From assembly GCA_001604565.1 (NCBI GenBank), contig LVBV01000005.1:1-64000 (forward strand): a stretch of 64,000 bases of DNA, read 5' to 3'. The translations under genes were made by a program, and so were the position numbers. The notes beneath the pieces are model-generated. The model worked only from the letters and a program-made list of their open reading frames with translations, searched no databases and was not told the origin of the DNA. Source of the stretch: Puniceicoccales bacterium Verruco_01 (GTDB taxonomy: Bacteria; Verrucomicrobiota; Verrucomicrobiia; Opitutales; Oceanipulchritudinaceae). Shown here in pieces: positions 51,992-63,373 of this stretch. How positions within the stretch are numbered: position 1 is the stretch's first letter; each line of letters begins with the position of its first letter.

Positions 51992-52609
51992 TCAGGCGTA
52001 GATCTCCAGCGACCAAGGAACCTGCCTAGTGGAGACCAGTTCCCCGTACGCTCCGTCATACTCGTTGTACGATGCGGAAAGTGACGCGCGGCTCTCCGTC
52101 TCTTCCGCAGACTTCTCTTCCACTTTCTGTTCCCTGCGCTTTTCCTCAAGGCGTTTTTCATCCTCCTCGTCATCGGAAAGATTTTCGCTCTTGTCGGAAC
52201 CTCCTGCGGTGGTCACAACCGACCATGAGGACATGTTGCCGTCCTCATCAACGGAAACACCGCCCGCGACAAGTTCCATGCCGCGCGCGGCGCATTGGTT
52301 CTGGATCCACTTTTCCGCGTCGGGAATCCCGCTCAGATTCTTTTCGAGCTGGGCTGCAACCGCTGGGTCGCGTGCGGCTTTGTCGAGAAGTTTGGGAGAA
52401 ACTAGAACGTTTCCCCGAACGCCCGACCCCGTCGATCCGCCGGAGGATTCCCCTGCGGAAAGATTGAGATCCGGGAACTTGGTTTGGAGACCCTCAAAAT
52501 AACCGGAGTAGGCGCAGGATTCCTCATCGGCTCGGCTTTTCATCCTGTTCGCGCCGGTAAGTTTGCCGGCATATGTCGGAGAAACGGAATTCAGTGACGG
52601 GATGTTCAT
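51992..52609 (-). CDS. DUF6033-like protein
   Basis: About 205 residues. It opens with a short Ser/Thr-rich part (SLNSVSPTYAGKLTG), then YFEGLQTKFPDLNLSAG, NVLVSPKLLDKAARDPAVAAQLEKNL, GIPDAEKWIQNQCAARGMELVAGGVSVDEDGNMSSWSVV and a charged Lys/Glu coiled coil. This order resembles DUF6033 proteins, which are common in gut Firmicutes and some Verrucomicrobiota and have no known role. No signal peptide is visible. The start is uncertain: ATG 52609 lacks a ribosome-binding site, and in-frame starts up to 52708 would extend the protein by as much as 33 residues. Confidence 0.68.
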   Translation of the reverse strand: MNIPSLNSVSPTYAGKLTGANRMKSRADEESCAYSGYFEGLQTKFPDLNLSAGESSGGSTGSGVRGNVLVSPKLLDKAARDPAVAAQLEKNLSGIPDAEKWIQNQCAARGMELVAGGVSVDEDGNMSSWSVVTTAGGSDKSENLSDDEEDEKRLEEKRREQKVEEKSAEETESRASLSASYNEYDGAYGELVSTRQVPWSLEIYA

Positions 52610-52722
52610 GGGAGAATCATTTGATGCAAGTATCGGCACGTTTTTGCCGTAGCTTGATTCTTTTCCCATCAAATCGCATGTCTGACGCATGTCTTGTTCC
52701 ATCAGCACCGTTCGTCAGGCGG

Positions 52723-54114
52723 CTACGTCATCCGGTCCATCCTTCGGAAGGACGGTTCCACGAGGAAATCGACCGTGACGGTGGGCAGGGCATTCTGCTC
52801 GGGCAGGACCTTGAAAAGCAAAGCATCGATGACGCGCGTCGCGTAACCGGGTTTACCGTCAATCTCCGCCTCCACGCCCGCGTTCATCGCGTAGCAGCCC
52901 TGAGTGAGCAGGCACTGGAAGCGGAAGGAGACCTCGTAGTGACTCCCCGCAGGGACGCTCGCGATGGGTTTGTATGCGGGAAGGGTCCGCGCGCCGCCGA
53001 GCTCCACCCCCATCAGACTCTTGACGAGCATCGCGAAATTCGCCCCCTTCACCTCGCGCTCGAAATCTACTCTATAGCGGTAGGTGTAGAAACCACGCCG
53101 ACGAAGGTGGTTCACGCGGCGACCCTCCTCGTCAACGAGGCGTATGTCGGCGATTTTTGCGCCAAGGGAGTCGTACACCAGTGTACTTTCCGGGGAAAGG
53201 GAGGGATCGAAATGCTCCGGGTGTACCTCTTCGAGGCCTCCCGAGGACGCGTTCGCCTTCACCGGCGCGGCGCTCTCCCTCTCCGCACAAAGCTCCGCCA
53301 AAAGCGCCTCGGCCCGGTCGGCGGGCGCGTGGTTGAAGCGCTGATAGACCGACGCCACGCGCGCGGGCGCTCCGTCTAGGACCAGTCGCCCCTTGTGGAG
53401 CAGGATCGCTCGGTCGCAGAGGTTGAGTACGGGCGTCATGTCGTGCGAGACAAAGAGCACCGTGGCCCCCTTCTGACGCAATGCCTCCATCCGGGCGAAG
53501 CACTTGCGCTGAAAAGGCTCGTCGCCGACCGAGAGGGCCTCGTCCACGATCAGAAGGTCGGGGTCCACCAGCACCTGCACCGCGAAAGCAAGGCGCAGCA
53601 TCATGCCGCTCGAATACGTGCGGACCGGCTGCTCGATGAAGTCCCCGATGTCCGCAAAGGCGGCGATTTCCTCAAAACGTGCCTCCACCTCGTCCTTCGA
53701 GAGCCCGAGGATCGACGCGTTCAGGACCACGTTCTCGCGCCCCGTGAACTCCGGATTGAAGCCCGAGCCAAGTTCCAGAAGAGCCGCCACACGCCCTGCC
53801 ACATGCACGCTCCCTCGCGTCGGTTGCAGGATGCCGCAGATAAGCTGAAGGAGCGTGCTTTTGCCCGAGCCGTTCCGGCCCACGATGCCGACACATTCAC
53901 CACGCCGGATGGAAAGATCGAGGTTCGAAATCGCCGCGAAGTCGCGCCACAGGCCCCGCTCGCGCCGCAGGAGGGCCGAACGCAACCCCCGCGTCGGCGA
54001 CAGGAGCGCGCACAGACGAAGAAGCGGTGACCGCAGCCGTGCCCGCTCGCTGTTCCAAATGCGGTAACTCTTGGAGAGGGCGCGGGCTTCGATGACTGGA
54101 GGGGCGGATTGCAT
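52723..54114 (-). CDS. Wzt-type ABC transporter ATPase with C-terminal glycan-binding-like domain
   Basis: A 463-residue ATPase of the polysaccharide/teichoic-acid export class. The ABC domain (~5-250) has Walker A GRNGSGKSTL, signature YSSGMMLRLAFAV and Walker B LLIVDEALSVGD, and the LWRDFAAISNLDLSI start typical of this class. Residues ~300-450 form a beta-sandwich like Wzt-C, which in E. coli O9a binds the modified end of the O-polysaccharide before export. The Wzm-type permease that should pair with it is not beside it. It is divergent from the GT-C-like gene by 57 bp, so the two may share control. Confidence 0.9.
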   Translation of the reverse strand: MQSAPPVIEARALSKSYRIWNSERARLRSPLLRLCALLSPTRGLRSALLRRERGLWRDFAAISNLDLSIRRGECVGIVGRNGSGKSTLLQLICGILQPTRGSVHVAGRVAALLELGSGFNPEFTGRENVVLNASILGLSKDEVEARFEEIAAFADIGDFIEQPVRTYSSGMMLRLAFAVQVLVDPDLLIVDEALSVGDEPFQRKCFARMEALRQKGATVLFVSHDMTPVLNLCDRAILLHKGRLVLDGAPARVASVYQRFNHAPADRAEALLAELCAERESAAPVKANASSGGLEEVHPEHFDPSLSPESTLVYDSLGAKIADIRLVDEEGRRVNHLRRRGFYTYRYRVDFEREVKGANFAMLVKSLMGVELGGARTLPAYKPIASVPAGSHYEVSFRFQCLLTQGCYAMNAGVEAEIDGKPGYATRVIDALLFKVLPEQNALPTVTVDFLVEPSFRRMDRMT

Positions 54115-54171
54115 TCGCGTGCGTTCTACTGTTACCTCGCAGGAAAACCCCTGTTATTAGATAAAGTTGTC

Positions 54172-56667
54172 ATGCCTTTGCCGCACGCACGCGATCTACC
54201 CCGACTCCCGCACGGCTGCGCCGCGCAGGTGCTCGCCATGGGCGTCGCGGCAGTGGTGTTCGTTCTCTCGCTCGTTTTCTGGACGGGAGCGTTCGCGAAG
54301 GCGATCCATTCGCTGGAAGTGAGCTATGACGCCATGGGAGCGGAGAAGCTGCACCTCGTCCCCGCCGACGAGGACGACACGGAGGAAATCGCCACTTTCC
54401 CGATCGAATACGAGGGCCTGTCGCAGAAGTGGAAGGTGACGGTCACGGCCACGGGTGAAAAGAACGAAAAAAGCTGGGATGCGCAGGTGTGGATCCAGTC
54501 GATCGCCATCGACGGCAAACCCCTGCCGTGGGAGGCGGTTCTCCGCGACGAGGGCTGGCAGGTGGTGGATTCCCCGATGGGCACCAGCGACAAGGCCCTT
54601 GTTTCCTACGGGACGGGCACGGCGCGCAGCCTCCGTTTTGAAGCGGAGGGCGGAGAGCTCAAAATCGTCTATTCGCGCCACCAGTGGACCGGGCGGATGC
54701 GCCTTTCCGTGAACGGGGAGAGCATCGACATCGACACCTGGCGCGAGAACTTCGCCGTGGAATCCTTCGTGCGCCACGCTCCTCCGCTGCCGGAAAGCCG
54801 TGCTGAAAACCGGCACGGCACCCTGCGGATTCCCGCCGGGAATTTTGCCGGAATGTCCCTAAAACTCGCCTCCGAACGCGGGAGCGCCTCCATCAAAACG
54901 GTTTTCCTCGACGGCAAGCCCGTCCGGGTGGGAAAAGACGGAACCCTGGCCCTCCCCGGCTACAACCGCCTCGTGCGTCTTCCTGCGGCGGGAATCTCGC
55001 TAGTCACGGCAATCGCCGCGCCTTTCGTTCTCGTTCTTCTGGCAGGACCTTTCCGCAAACACCCCTTCGCCTCATTCGCGGTCCTTGCGACGATTCTCAA
55101 GCTCTGGATGGTCGGTGCGGACGAGATCGTGGCCACGCCCTACGATGCGACCGGCTACATGCTAAGTGCCCTCAAGGGCTACTGGGTCAGCGCCTTCGAC
55201 GCCCATTCCTACGATCGCCAGCCGGGCTACCCGCTCTTCATCGCGGCGGGGCGTCTCTTCGGGATTCCGCTGCGAGTCTGGATGGAGCTGGCCTACGCGG
55301 GCGGCTGCGCGGCGGTGGCGAGCGCACTGCCCCGCCTGCGCCTGCCGGTGTGGAGCGCCTGCCTCGCCTTTGCGATTTTTCTCTTCAATCCCCTGACGCT
55401 CCCGGCTTTCTCCTTCGCCTATCAGGACGCCGCGTATGCGCCCTTCTTCCTTCTTTTCTTCGGCAGCCTCCTGCATGCTCTGCCTTCCGGCGGGGGACGT
55501 TTGCCGGCCAGTGCGGCGATCGGCCTTTCCGGGGCGCTCGTCTGGAACACACGGCCCGAACACGTGCTCGTCATCGTCCTTTTGGTCGTCTTTGCGCTTC
55601 TGCTTCTTTTTCTCGACCATTCCGAGGGCCTTTCCTTCAAGAAGGCGGACAAGGCGGCCTCAATGGTTCTTCTGCCCGCGATCGCGATCATGCTGGCCGT
55701 CACCCTCACCTTCTCGGGTCTCAACCGCACGGGGCCGATGGGGCTTTTCGAGGCGAGCAACTTTCAGTGCGAAGGCTTCACGGCCCTGTATGACGAGCTT
55801 CTCGCCATCGACCCTGCCAGCCCGGAGCCCTATCACCCTGTGCCCGCCGACGCCCGGGCGAAAGCCTATGCGGCCAGTCCTTCCTTTGCCCTGATGAAGG
55901 ACGCCCTTGAGGGCCCCGTCTTGGCCGAATACGCCCCGATGGCCGCGAAGGGCGCGCATCCAGTGATGGGCGACTACGGCGTTTTCTTCTTCTGGGGCCT
56001 GCGTTTGGCCCCGTGGTACCAGCATGAATGGAACGACGCGGCAGAACTGGACCGCTATTACGCTCAATGCGCCGGGGAGCTGGAAAAGGCGCGGGAAGCG
56101 GGCGTCTATCCCTCGACGAAGGTTCGCGCGAGCTTCATCGACCCCCGCATGAGCCTCTGGCTCCCCTACCTGCCGGAGGGGGCTCTCGCCTACTGGAAGA
56201 TCCTCGCAAACCCCCGGCCCGAATTCCTCTACCCGGAGGACGGAAAGGCCGACGGCACGATCTTCGACCGCGCAGCCCTGCGACGGACAACCCTCTCGAA
56301 GGAGAATCAAGCCGTCTGGAACACAGCGGCCACTCCCGCGCGGCGTTTCGCCAAGGATTTGTGCGCCCGGGTTTCCTCGATCGTCACCTGGGCGGGGACG
56401 ATTCTCGCCCTGCCGCTTCTGGCCATTCTCGCCCTCTCTCTTCGCAAACGCGGGTCCGACACTGAAACCATGCTGGCGGGTGCGTTGTTGATCCTTGCAA
56501 TCGCAGCCTTTGCGAGCCGCTTCGCCATTCTCTCGGCGATGCACGCGGTGGCTTTCGGCGCGGAGACGCGCTACATTCTGCCCGTGGCGGCGTTGCCGGG
56601 CCTCGTCCTCGTGACGGGGCTCGTCACAGCCGCAAGGGCGCATACGGCGCGGAGATTGCTGAAGTAA
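54172..56667 (+). CDS. large polytopic membrane protein, GT-C glycosyltransferase-like
   Basis: An 831-residue protein. One N-terminal membrane helix (~19-42) is followed by a large soluble beta-rich domain (~45-265) with no recognised family. Then come about ten helices (~275-530 and ~700-825), separated by a second soluble segment (~540-700, with FQCEGFTALYDELLAIDP). The Asp/Glu in VGADEIVATPYDATGY and the YDRQPGYPLF block in the first outer loops fit the GT-C fold, in which an acidic residue near the membrane is catalytic and a polyprenyl-phosphate sugar is the donor. The adjacent GT2 may supply that donor. Start ATG 54172 is chosen because earlier in-frame residues overlap the divergent promoter. 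Confidence 0.7.
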   Translation: MPLPHARDLPRLPHGCAAQVLAMGVAAVVFVLSLVFWTGAFAKAIHSLEVSYDAMGAEKLHLVPADEDDTEEIATFPIEYEGLSQKWKVTVTATGEKNEKSWDAQVWIQSIAIDGKPLPWEAVLRDEGWQVVDSPMGTSDKALVSYGTGTARSLRFEAEGGELKIVYSRHQWTGRMRLSVNGESIDIDTWRENFAVESFVRHAPPLPESRAENRHGTLRIPAGNFAGMSLKLASERGSASIKTVFLDGKPVRVGKDGTLALPGYNRLVRLPAAGISLVTAIAAPFVLVLLAGPFRKHPFASFAVLATILKLWMVGADEIVATPYDATGYMLSALKGYWVSAFDAHSYDRQPGYPLFIAAGRLFGIPLRVWMELAYAGGCAAVASALPRLRLPVWSACLAFAIFLFNPLTLPAFSFAYQDAAYAPFFLLFFGSLLHALPSGGGRLPASAAIGLSGALVWNTRPEHVLVIVLLVVFALLLLFLDHSEGLSFKKADKAASMVLLPAIAIMLAVTLTFSGLNRTGPMGLFEASNFQCEGFTALYDELLAIDPASPEPYHPVPADARAKAYAASPSFALMKDALEGPVLAEYAPMAAKGAHPVMGDYGVFFFWGLRLAPWYQHEWNDAAELDRYYAQCAGELEKAREAGVYPSTKVRASFIDPRMSLWLPYLPEGALAYWKILANPRPEFLYPEDGKADGTIFDRAALRRTTLSKENQAVWNTAATPARRFAKDLCARVSSIVTWAGTILALPLLAILALSLRKRGSDTETMLAGALLILAIAAFASRFAILSAMHAVAFGAETRYILPVAALPGLVLVTGLVTAARAHTARRLLK

Positions 56668-56674
56668 TCCTTCG

Positions 56675-57871
56675 ATGACAACCACCCCCAACACACAGGA
56701 CGCCGGAATCGAGGTCTCCGTTGTCATGCCCTGCCTGAACGAGGCGGACACCCTTGCCCCCTGCGTGGACAAGGCGCGCGGCGCGATGGAGAAGGCGGGA
56801 ATCACAGGCGAAGTGATCGTGGCGGACAACGGCTCGACCGACGACTCTGTGGCCATCGCCCTCGCCCACGGCGCAAGGGTGATCCACGTGACGCAGAAGG
56901 GTTACGGCAATGCGCTCATGGGCGGCATCCGCGCCGCGTCGGGGCGCTACGTCATCATGGGCGATGCGGACGACAGCTACGACTTTTCCGAAGTGCCCAA
57001 ATTCGTGGAAAAACTCCGCGCCGGTGCGGATGTGGCGCAGGGCTGCCGGCTTCCCTCCGGCGGCGGAACGATTCTCAAGGGCGCGATGCCCCTCCTCCAC
57101 CGCTACTGGGGGAACCCGATGTTCACGATGATGGTGCGCCACTGGTTCGGCGGCGCGATTCACGACGTGTACTGCGGGCTGCGCGGTTTTTCCGTGGCCG
57201 CGTACAAACGCCTCGCCCTGCGCTGCACGGGCATGGAGTTCGCCACCGAGATGATGATCAAGGCGGCTCTCATGGGGATGCGGATCGACGAGGTGCCGAT
57301 CACCCTGCATCCCGACGGTCGCAAGGCGCACAAGCCGCACCTGCGCACCTTCCGCGACGGCTGGCGGACGCTGCGCTTCTTTCTCCTTTACTGCCCGCGG
57401 CGCCTGTATGTGATGCCCGGTCTCACCCTCTGGGGCCTCGGCGCCTTCTTTTACTTTGTCGTTCTTTCCGGGAGTCCCTTCTTCGGGGTCCGCATGGGGG
57501 CGCACACCCTCCTCGTGGCGAGCCTCTGCGTCCTCATGGGGTACCAAGCCCTGCTCTTCGGGGCGCTGACCAAGATCTTCGCCATCGGCGAGGGCATGCT
57601 TCCGATGGACCGCAAGGCGTCCTTCTTCCTCAAGATCGCGACGCTGGAGCGCGGCCTGCTCCTAGGCTGCGCGGGAACCTTGTCCGGACTGGCGCTCATC
57701 GGCGTTGTTTTGCGGCGCTGGATTGGCGCGGACTTCGGTCCGCTCGACTATGCTTCGGCAATGAAATTTGTCGTGCCCGGAGTCACGCTGGCGGCGCTCG
57801 GCTTCCAGACGATGCTCGCCAGTTTCTTCTTCAGCCTCCTCGGCATGAGGCGCACTCCGGAATACCCATGA
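56675..57871 (+). CDS. family 2 glycosyltransferase, DPM1-like with C-terminal membrane helices
   Basis: A 398-residue enzyme that probably loads a sugar from a nucleotide donor onto polyprenyl phosphate. The GT-A domain (~1-240) shows VVMPCLNEADTL, VADNGSTDDSV, the metal-binding DxD in MGDADDSYDF, and GLRGFSVAAYKRL. Four membrane helices follow (~250-395). This layout is like polyprenyl-phosphate mannose or glucose synthases. It starts 7 bp after the GT-C-like gene and overlaps the next methyltransferase (ATGA), so the block is one operon. Confidence 0.9.
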   Translation: MTTTPNTQDAGIEVSVVMPCLNEADTLAPCVDKARGAMEKAGITGEVIVADNGSTDDSVAIALAHGARVIHVTQKGYGNALMGGIRAASGRYVIMGDADDSYDFSEVPKFVEKLRAGADVAQGCRLPSGGGTILKGAMPLLHRYWGNPMFTMMVRHWFGGAIHDVYCGLRGFSVAAYKRLALRCTGMEFATEMMIKAALMGMRIDEVPITLHPDGRKAHKPHLRTFRDGWRTLRFFLLYCPRRLYVMPGLTLWGLGAFFYFVVLSGSPFFGVRMGAHTLLVASLCVLMGYQALLFGALTKIFAIGEGMLPMDRKASFFLKIATLERGLLLGCAGTLSGLALIGVVLRRWIGADFGPLDYASAMKFVVPGVTLAALGFQTMLASFFFSLLGMRRTPEYP

Positions 57872-58473
57872 ACCCGATCGAGCTTGTCCACGAAAAGAGC
57901 GTCAAGACGCGTCGCGTGAGGGTGCTTGCGGAGATGCTGGCGCCTTTGCTGCCCACGAGCGGACGGGTTCTGGACATCGGCTCCGGCGACGGGGCGATGG
58001 CCGCCGCGATTCTCAAGCGGAAGCCGAATCTGACGATCGAGGGCATCGACACGCTCGTCCGACCGGGAACCGCGATTCCCGTGAGGGCCTTTGACGGCGT
58101 GCATATCGACGCGCCAGACGGCGCGTACGACTGCTGCCTCTTGGTGGATGTGATCCACCACGCGGCGGAACCGGAGGCGCTGCTACGTGAGGCGGCGCGA
58201 GTTTCCTCTGGAAGCCTCGTCATCAAGGATCACCTGCGGGACGGCTTTGCCGCGAGGGAAACGCTGCGCTTCATGGACAGGGTGCACAACGCCCGCTACG
58301 GGGTGTCGCTCCCCTATTGTTACTGGAACAGCGGCGAGTGGCGCGGCAACATTGCGGCGGCGGGACTGACGATCGATCTTTGGTACGACCGCCTCGTCCT
58401 CTATCCCTGGTGGGCCAACTGGATTTTTGGGCGCAATCTGCACGTGCTGACCCGGCTGAAAAAAAAGGTCTGA
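57868..58473 (+). CDS. class I SAM-dependent methyltransferase (glycan block)
   Basis: A 201-residue methyltransferase. Motif I is VLDIGSGDGAMAAAIL (~36-51), the acidic contact is in IEGIDTLVRPG, and motif II is YDCCLLVDVIHHA. The target is unknown; its place after a GT2 and near a Wzt-type ATPase suggests a lipid or sugar acceptor. The gene ends in a run of eight A residues (58459-58466, LKKKV stop), a spot prone to slippage. It is translationally coupled to the GT2 gene by ATGA. Confidence 0.82.
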   Translation: MNPIELVHEKSVKTRRVRVLAEMLAPLLPTSGRVLDIGSGDGAMAAAILKRKPNLTIEGIDTLVRPGTAIPVRAFDGVHIDAPDGAYDCCLLVDVIHHAAEPEALLREAARVSSGSLVIKDHLRDGFAARETLRFMDRVHNARYGVSLPYCYWNSGEWRGNIAAAGLTIDLWYDRLVLYPWWANWIFGRNLHVLTRLKKKV

Positions 58474-58475
58474 GG

Positions 58476-59165
58476 ATGCCTCGTCACGAGAATCTCACCT
58501 ACTGGACCGAGGGGCTTGCCTGCTGCGACGCGGAATGGGAGGCGGCATACAACCGTTTCGAGACGCCCGAAGAAGAAAAGGCGAAGTTTTTACGCCGCCT
58601 GAAGGGCTTGGGCGTCGCGGATCTGCCGCGGCACCTGCGCGTGGCGGACCTTTTCTCGGGCCGTGGCGGGAACCTCGCCGCGCTGGAGGCTCTGGGCTTC
58701 GAGGACGTGTCGGGCGTGGACCTTTCCCCGGAGCTTCTTGGCCGGTACCGGGGACGGGCGAAGCTGTACGTGGGCGACTGCCGCGACCTTCGCTTTGCGG
58801 ACGGCTCGATGGACCTTGTCATCGTGCAGGGCGGCCTGCACCACCTGCCGGAATTGCCGGCGGACCTTTCAAAATGCCTCGCAGAGATGGTGCGAATCCT
58901 TGCACCGGGGGGCATTGTTCTCTTTGTCGAGCCCTGCGACACGCCCTTCCTGCGCTTCGTCCACGCCTGCTGCCACGTCAAGCTCCTGCACCGCGCGTGG
59001 CTGAAGCTGGACGCGCTTGCGGAAATGATCGAGAGGGAGAAGGCGACCTACTTCAACTGGCTCTCCCACAAGCGGGAAATCCGCGCCCTCGCGCGCGAGG
59101 CGTTCGACCCCGTTGTGGATCGCTCGGCGATGGGCAAGTGGTATTTTGTGGGACGCAAAAAGTGA
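58476..59165 (+). CDS. class I SAM-dependent methyltransferase (second of pair)
   Basis: A 229-residue methyltransferase with motif I VADLFSGRGGNLAALE (~52-67), DVSGVDLSPELL, then MDLVIVQGGLHHLPEL and GGIVLFVEP. TGAGG overlapping the preceding stop is its ribosome-binding site, two bases from the ATG. It differs clearly from the methyltransferase before it, so the two are not a recent duplication. The Cys-rich HACCHVKLLHRAW stretch (~165) may be a membrane-near or substrate segment. It is the last gene of the glycan block. Confidence 0.82.
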   Translation: MPRHENLTYWTEGLACCDAEWEAAYNRFETPEEEKAKFLRRLKGLGVADLPRHLRVADLFSGRGGNLAALEALGFEDVSGVDLSPELLGRYRGRAKLYVGDCRDLRFADGSMDLVIVQGGLHHLPELPADLSKCLAEMVRILAPGGIVLFVEPCDTPFLRFVHACCHVKLLHRAWLKLDALAEMIEREKATYFNWLSHKREIRALAREAFDPVVDRSAMGKWYFVGRKK

Positions 59166-59586
59166 GGATCACCGGAGCCCGGGAAACTTCACCAACACCT
59201 TCTTGCCGGGATGATTACTGCATTTCAACTGACCGTGCGAAAGCCCGGAGGAAACGGCATCACCACGGTTCGTGGCAATCCTTTCGACCGGGAAGCGTCT
59301 GCAAACAAGCGTGACGGGGAGGCGGGAAGGGGGTTCGGACGAAATAACCGGCCTTGAGACGCGGTGAATCGGGATTCTCCAAGTCGGAAAGGCTGGTTAT
59401 CGCCAAGAAGCCCCCCGCTTTCCGATGAGAGCCGCATTTGCAGACTCGCCACGGCGCGTCGACGTGCAGGACGGCCTCTTTTCATTTCGATGAACACCCG
59501 ACCGGTCTTTTTCCTTGCAGGAATTCCCCGGGCTGGTTTACTTGCGCTTTCCCCTGAAAAGGGGAATCTGTCGCCAAGCGTGACAG
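59166..59586. other. ~420 bp intergenic region before the tRNA
   Basis: No reading frame here has the local codon bias. The region is G+C-rich. It holds a GNRA-type hairpin at 59549-59566 and otherwise nothing that I can assign. It should contain the tRNA promoter; I cannot point to a firm one. A small RNA is possible but unproven. Confidence 0.4.
59549..59566. repeat. perfect 7-bp hairpin with GAAA loop
   Basis: TTCCCCT-GAAA-AGGGGAA, 21 bases upstream of the tRNA. No T run follows, so it is not a standard terminator. It may lie in the tRNA leader. Confidence 0.5.
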
Positions 59587-59687
<101 letters not shown>

Positions 59688-59805
59688 GGCTTTGCCAGTG
59701 TTGATATTCCGCAGAAGGGTTAGCGATGCCGTCTTGCTGGAGGCGCAAATTGCTGTTGCGACACGCGCCGTGACTTTTGAAACCAGCTCTAGATGACCTT
59801 CGCGT

Positions 59806-62424
<2,619 letters not shown>

Positions 62425-62638
62425 GCCTCACCTCCCTGCATTTGCCGCGCCAAAACAGGCGTGACGCGATTGCTTTCATTTCGCTGTTCATCAATAGGTT
62501 GTCGAACGTCGTTTATAAAGCCAACCGCGTTGCGCGACAAATTGACCCACTCGCGCCTCCCCGCCGGAGACCGCTTGGCACGGAATGCATAACCATCTGC
62601 ATTGCCTTTGCCGGGCATCACATCAAGAATGTCGCCTC

Positions 62639-63319
62639 ATGATCAAACCCACCGTCCTCGCTCTGGCCCTCTGCCTTGTTCCATTCGTCTGCCATGCCGA
62701 GGAATTCCCCACATCCCCGGCAAATCCTCCCGCTCCGTCTCCAGCCCCGCAAGCCGCCCCATCCGAACAGACCGAGGGTGAAAAACCGGCCCCAAAGCCC
62801 CTTTCCGACGAAGAAAAAGCGTCGCTCCGCCACGACGGGCTCTACCTTATCGAACACAAGGTCATGCCTTCCCTCTGGCTCGGCGATCGTCATGAAATGT
62901 TCGATGCGGACCTCCACAAGCGCGGCGTCGAGGTTCTGCGCTGGTTCATCGGCATGGTCAACGAGGATGTTGGAACAGCGATAGTCGAGACGGATGGAAT
63001 CACCGTTGAGGTGATCGACTTGGGGAAAGACTGGAAGGGATGGCTCGTCACCTTCCCGGAGCCGAAAGAGACACCCGAATCGAAGTATTCCCTTCTTCTT
63101 TCAAACGGGACGCAGTTCCGCTTCTTTGCGTGGGAATTCGATAATCTGATGGAGAAGACGACGTGGTTTCTCTGCGAGTGGGCAAACGGCGGTGAAGAGC
63201 ACCTCAACTACGGCGACTCCGAGGACGGATCGAAGGAGAAATTCATCGAGAAGACGAAACAGGCTCTCGCCGGGGACAAGAAAGTGGAAGGTGGAATCTC
63301 CACCAAGACGAACGGGTAG
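62639..63319 (+). CDS. exported protein of unknown function
   Basis: A 226-residue protein with a signal peptide (residues 1-21, FVCHA). A Pro/Ala/Ser-rich linker follows (~23-60, as in PANPPAPSPAPQ). A compact domain lies at ~65-210, rich in Trp (SLWLGD, DWKGWLVTF, EKTTWFLCEW). It has no family I recognise. The linker resembles those that span the periplasm or cell wall. It is divergent from clpB and lies ahead of a lipoprotein gene about 55 bp downstream, so both may be co-expressed. Confidence 0.7.
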   Translation: MIKPTVLALALCLVPFVCHAEEFPTSPANPPAPSPAPQAAPSEQTEGEKPAPKPLSDEEKASLRHDGLYLIEHKVMPSLWLGDRHEMFDADLHKRGVEVLRWFIGMVNEDVGTAIVETDGITVEVIDLGKDWKGWLVTFPEPKETPESKYSLLLSNGTQFRFFAWEFDNLMEKTTWFLCEWANGGEEHLNYGDSEDGSKEKFIEKTKQALAGDKKVEGGISTKTNG

Positions 63320-63373
63320 TCTTACCGCCGTTGCATCTTGACGCGGCGCTGTTGCGGCAAGCATGATTCCGAC

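Noticed and set aside
62425-62638. CIRCE or sigma32-type heat-shock control of clpB
   Set aside because: I looked for the TTAGCACTC/GAGTGCTAA repeat and CTTGAA/CCCCAT boxes and found neither.
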